Positions 61,756 through 64,000 of a stretch of DNA of 64,000 nucleotides are shown here, in pieces. The position numbers were made by a program, and so were the translations under genes. A model generated the notes under the pieces. That model was not told where the DNA came from. It made no database searches and worked only from the letters and a program-made list of their open reading frames with translations. This DNA is from Ralstonia sp. UBA689 (GTDB taxonomy: Bacteria > Pseudomonadota > Gammaproteobacteria > Burkholderiales > Burkholderiaceae), in assembly GCF_002298975.1 (NCBI RefSeq), contig NZ_DBMV01000028.1, positions 1-64,000 of the forward strand, read 5' to 3'. How positions within the stretch are numbered: position 1 is the stretch's first letter; each line of letters opens with the position of its first letter.

Positions 61756-62271
61756 TCAGTCGTTGCGGACCGTGCCCGGCGCTTCCAGCCAGCGCTGCAT
61801 GAAGACGAGATCGAGCCACTGGCCGCGCTTGATGGCGGCCTCGGGCATGCGGCCGACTTCCTCGAAACCGAGTTGCTCGTGCAGCCGGATGGAAGCCACA
61901 TTGGCGCCGTCGATGGCGCCGACCATCACATGCTTGCCCAGCGCCGCGGCGCGCACGCACAGCGCTTCCACCAGCAGGCTGCCGATGCCCTTGCCGCGCC
62001 AGTCACGGTGTACGTGTACCGAGTGCTCGACGGTGTGGCGGTAGCCGGGGTAGGGGCGGAAATCCCCGAACGACGCAAAGCCCGCGACCTGCCCGTCGTC
62101 GTCCGCCACCAGCACCGGGTAACCCTGCGTGGCCCGCAAGGCCAGCCACGCGCGGCGGTCTTCCAGCGTGGCCGGGGTTTCCGTGTAGATCGCGTTGGAC
62201 GTGGCGATCACGTCGTTGTAGATGGCGAGGATGGCCGGCAAGTCGGCTTCAGTGGCGTCACGGAGCAGCAT
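61756..62271 (-). CDS. GNAT acetyltransferase, phosphinothricin/methionine sulfone type
   Basis: A 171-residue acetyltransferase starting MLLRDATEADLPAILAIYND. The acetyl-CoA motif is VHVHRDWRGKGIGSLLVEAL, with IDGANVASIRLHEQLGFEEV closing the domain. MddA/Pat-type enzymes acetylate methionine sulfone, sulfoximine or phosphinothricin. Convergent with ybdK (8 bp). It starts 22 bp after the OPT gene ends, on the same strand. Confidence 0.9.
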   Translation of the reverse strand: MLLRDATEADLPAILAIYNDVIATSNAIYTETPATLEDRRAWLALRATQGYPVLVADDDGQVAGFASFGDFRPYPGYRHTVEHSVHVHRDWRGKGIGSLLVEALCVRAAALGKHVMVGAIDGANVASIRLHEQLGFEEVGRMPEAAIKRGQWLDLVFMQRWLEAPGTVRND

Positions 62272-62293
62272 GATGAGGCGTTCGGGTTGAGCG

Positions 62294-64000
62294 TCAGTGA
62301 GTCGGGCGCACCGCCAGCACGCGGCGCGCGAACGCCCAGCATACCAAGGCGAACACGATCAGCCCAAGCCATTGCGCGTTGCCCTCGAACGACTCGCTGA
62401 CCAGCGCGAGCGGTGCATCCTTGCCCGTGGCGCCGATGATGGCCGCCATCAGCACGCCCACGAGGCTCTCGCCCACGATCAGGCCCGAAGCCAGCAGCAC
62501 GCCGTGGCGGTTCGGCACTTCGGCGTATTTGGCGAACGGCACGCCAGCAGCCTGCGCGCGCCGGGCGAGGATCTTGTCGATTGCCCACGCCAGCACCGCG
62601 CCGATCACCAGCGGCGCGCTGACCGTCGGCGGCAGGTAGATCCCGATGCCAACCGCCAGCACCGGAAGCCGCGCCACGCCGCCGCGCTGCTTGAGCGCCC
62701 AGTCGATGGCGATGAGGATGGCACCGACGATGATGCCGGCAATCACCATGCTCCACTCCAGCTTGTGCGTGAAGATGCCGGTGGCAATGGCCGTCATGAG
62801 CGTCGCCTGCGGGGCGGACAAGGCTTGCGCTGCGTCCATGCCGGCGCGCGGCAACGCACCCGGAAAGCCGTACGCGTTATAGAGCAACTCCAGCACTGGC
62901 GAGATGACCGCCGCACCCGCCACGCAACCGATCAGCAGCGCGACCTGCTGGCGCCACGGCGTGGCACCGACCAGCCAGCCGGTCTTCAGATCCTGCAGGT
63001 TGTCATTCGAGATGGTCGCCACGGCCACCACGGCAGAGGTGGTGAAGATTGCCAGCGCGATGCCCAGCTTGCTGGCTTCGGGCGAACCGACCAGGCCGTT
63101 GTCTGCCCCCACTGCCAACAGCAGCAGCGACACCAGCGTGATGGCGATGATGCCCACGCCCGAAATCGGACTCGTCGACGAGCCGACCAGCCCGGCCATG
63201 TAGCCGCACGCCGCTGCCACCAGGAAGCCGAACACCACCGCAAACAGCACCGCGCACGCAATCAGCGTCCAGCGCGAGCCGGCCGACAGCATGGTCGGCG
63301 CGAGGAAGGCTGCGAAGGTGATCACCAGCACCACCACCATCGCCAACGTGACCAGCACGATCCAGCGCGGCGCCATGTCTTGCTCGGTACGCTGCGTGGT
63401 CTCGCCTTGCGGACGCAGGCTGCCGAACGAGCGCTTCACGCCGCGCACCACGGGGCCGATCAGCGTGGCCAACGTCCACACCGCCGCCACCGCGATTACG
63501 CCTGCACCGATAAAGCGCACCTGCGTGCGCCACACGTCGGTGCCGAATGCGGAGAGCGCCTTGCCTGCTGGCATCGGCGTGACGGAAGTCAGGTACGGCA
63601 CCGCGATGCCCCAGGCAATGACGAGGCCGACCAGCATCGCCAGCCCCGCCACGACGCCGATCAGATAACCCGCGCCGAGCAGCGCCGTCGAGAAGCCCAG
63701 CGGCAGCCGCACCACCGAAGCGCCGGCAGCGAGCCACCAACTCGCACCTTCGCCCAGCACGCGCAGGCCGTTGGTCGCAAACGCCACAACCGCCGCCACG
63801 ATGCCGCCCGTGGCGATATCGCGCATGCCGGTGGCGGCGGGCGCGGCGTCGTCATTGGCGGCATTCGCGCCGTCAGCGGACTGCCCGCTGCCCACGCGCA
63901 GGATTTCCGCCGCAGCCACGCCTTCCGGGTACGGCAGGTCGCTCTGCACCACCATCGCGTGGCGCAGCGGAATCGTGAACACCACGCCCAGCATGCCGCC
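62294..64000 (-). CDS. OPT-family oligopeptide transporter (5' end outside window)
   Basis: At least 568 codons; the frame enters from beyond 64000 without a start. It encodes multiple membrane segments with the family feature FTIPLRHAMVVQSDLPYPEG near the visible beginning, and GIGIYLPPTVSAPLVIGAVL near the end. OPT proteins use the proton gradient to import oligopeptides, iron-siderophore or metal complexes; the substrate is unknown. About 100 N-terminal residues are missing from view. Confidence 0.9.
   Translation of the reverse strand, partial: GGMLGVVFTIPLRHAMVVQSDLPYPEGVAAAEILRVGSGQSADGANAANDDAAPAATGMRDIATGGIVAAVVAFATNGLRVLGEGASWWLAAGASVVRLPLGFSTALLGAGYLIGVVAGLAMLVGLVIAWGIAVPYLTSVTPMPAGKALSAFGTDVWRTQVRFIGAGVIAVAAVWTLATLIGPVVRGVKRSFGSLRPQGETTQRTEQDMAPRWIVLVTLAMVVVLVITFAAFLAPTMLSAGSRWTLIACAVLFAVVFGFLVAAACGYMAGLVGSSTSPISGVGIIAITLVSLLLLAVGADNGLVGSPEASKLGIALAIFTTSAVVAVATISNDNLQDLKTGWLVGATPWRQQVALLIGCVAGAAVISPVLELLYNAYGFPGALPRAGMDAAQALSAPQATLMTAIATGIFTHKLEWSMVIAGIIVGAILIAIDWALKQRGGVARLPVLAVGIGIYLPPTVSAPLVIGAVLAWAIDKILARRAQAAGVPFAKYAEVPNRHGVLLASGLIVGESLVGVLMAAIIGATGKDAPLALVSESFEGNAQWLGLIVFALVCWAFARRVLAVRPTH

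Overview
The window is high-GC DNA from a beta-proteobacterial primary chromosome, most likely Ralstonia or a close Burkholderiales relative. The main evidence is the ordered housekeeping block mnmG-rsmG-parA-parB-atpIBEFHAGDC, three perfect parS sites, hemE next to priA, a trifunctional putA, and many LysR regulators. The species call is inferred from gene content and order; no search was run. mnmG, parAB and parS place the window in the origin-proximal part of the chromosome, although no dnaA is present.

Layout. 1-7.4 kb: a partial gene, one copy of a structured repeat, a GMC oxidoreductase, and a complete branched-chain-type ABC importer (livG-livF-livK-livH-livM). 7.5-17.8 kb: small metabolic and regulatory genes, including a TSUP transporter, a small AT-richer islet holding a bacteriocin-type ABC exporter remnant, a cupin, a PhnZ-like HD oxygenase, an epimerase/LysR pair, an SDR/LysR pair, an orphan solute-binding protein, and a decayed aldo-keto reductase/LysR pair joined by a deletion. 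17.76-30.4 kb: parS sites, mnmG, rsmG, parAB and the complete F1Fo ATP synthase operon, ending in a strong terminator. 30.4-37.4 kb: a large DUF6600 exported protein, a DUF3298/RsiV-like protein, a CoA-binding protein, an esterase, a DUF3562 protein and PstS. 37.6-40.2 kb: an arsenic operon (arsR-arsI-arsC-acr3) with an operator over the arsR start. 40.2-47.1 kb: a GST/LysR pair, a fatty-acid hydroxylase, two broken genes, a chemoreceptor and a secreted cupin. 47.1-51.1 kb: hemE and priA, separated by a stretch with DnaA-box matches. 51.1-57.1 kb: two more repeat copies, putA, and a livK-type binding protein. 57.2-64 kb: a SnoaL-like secreted protein, a clostripain-family pseudogene, a CPA2-type antiporter, a YbdK-type ligase, a GNAT acetyltransferase and a partial OPT transporter.

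The most notable non-textbook signals are: (1) a three-copy interspersed repeat whose stems differ between copies yet stay complementary; (2) a near-perfect three-way-junction fold between atpD and atpC; (3) a parS site embedded in the mnmG coding sequence in addition to two upstream; (4) DnaA-box-like sites between hemE and priA; (5) an Arg in place of the Walker A Lys of the LivF ATPase; and (6) five decaying genes. I did not find a convincing new defence or mobile system.
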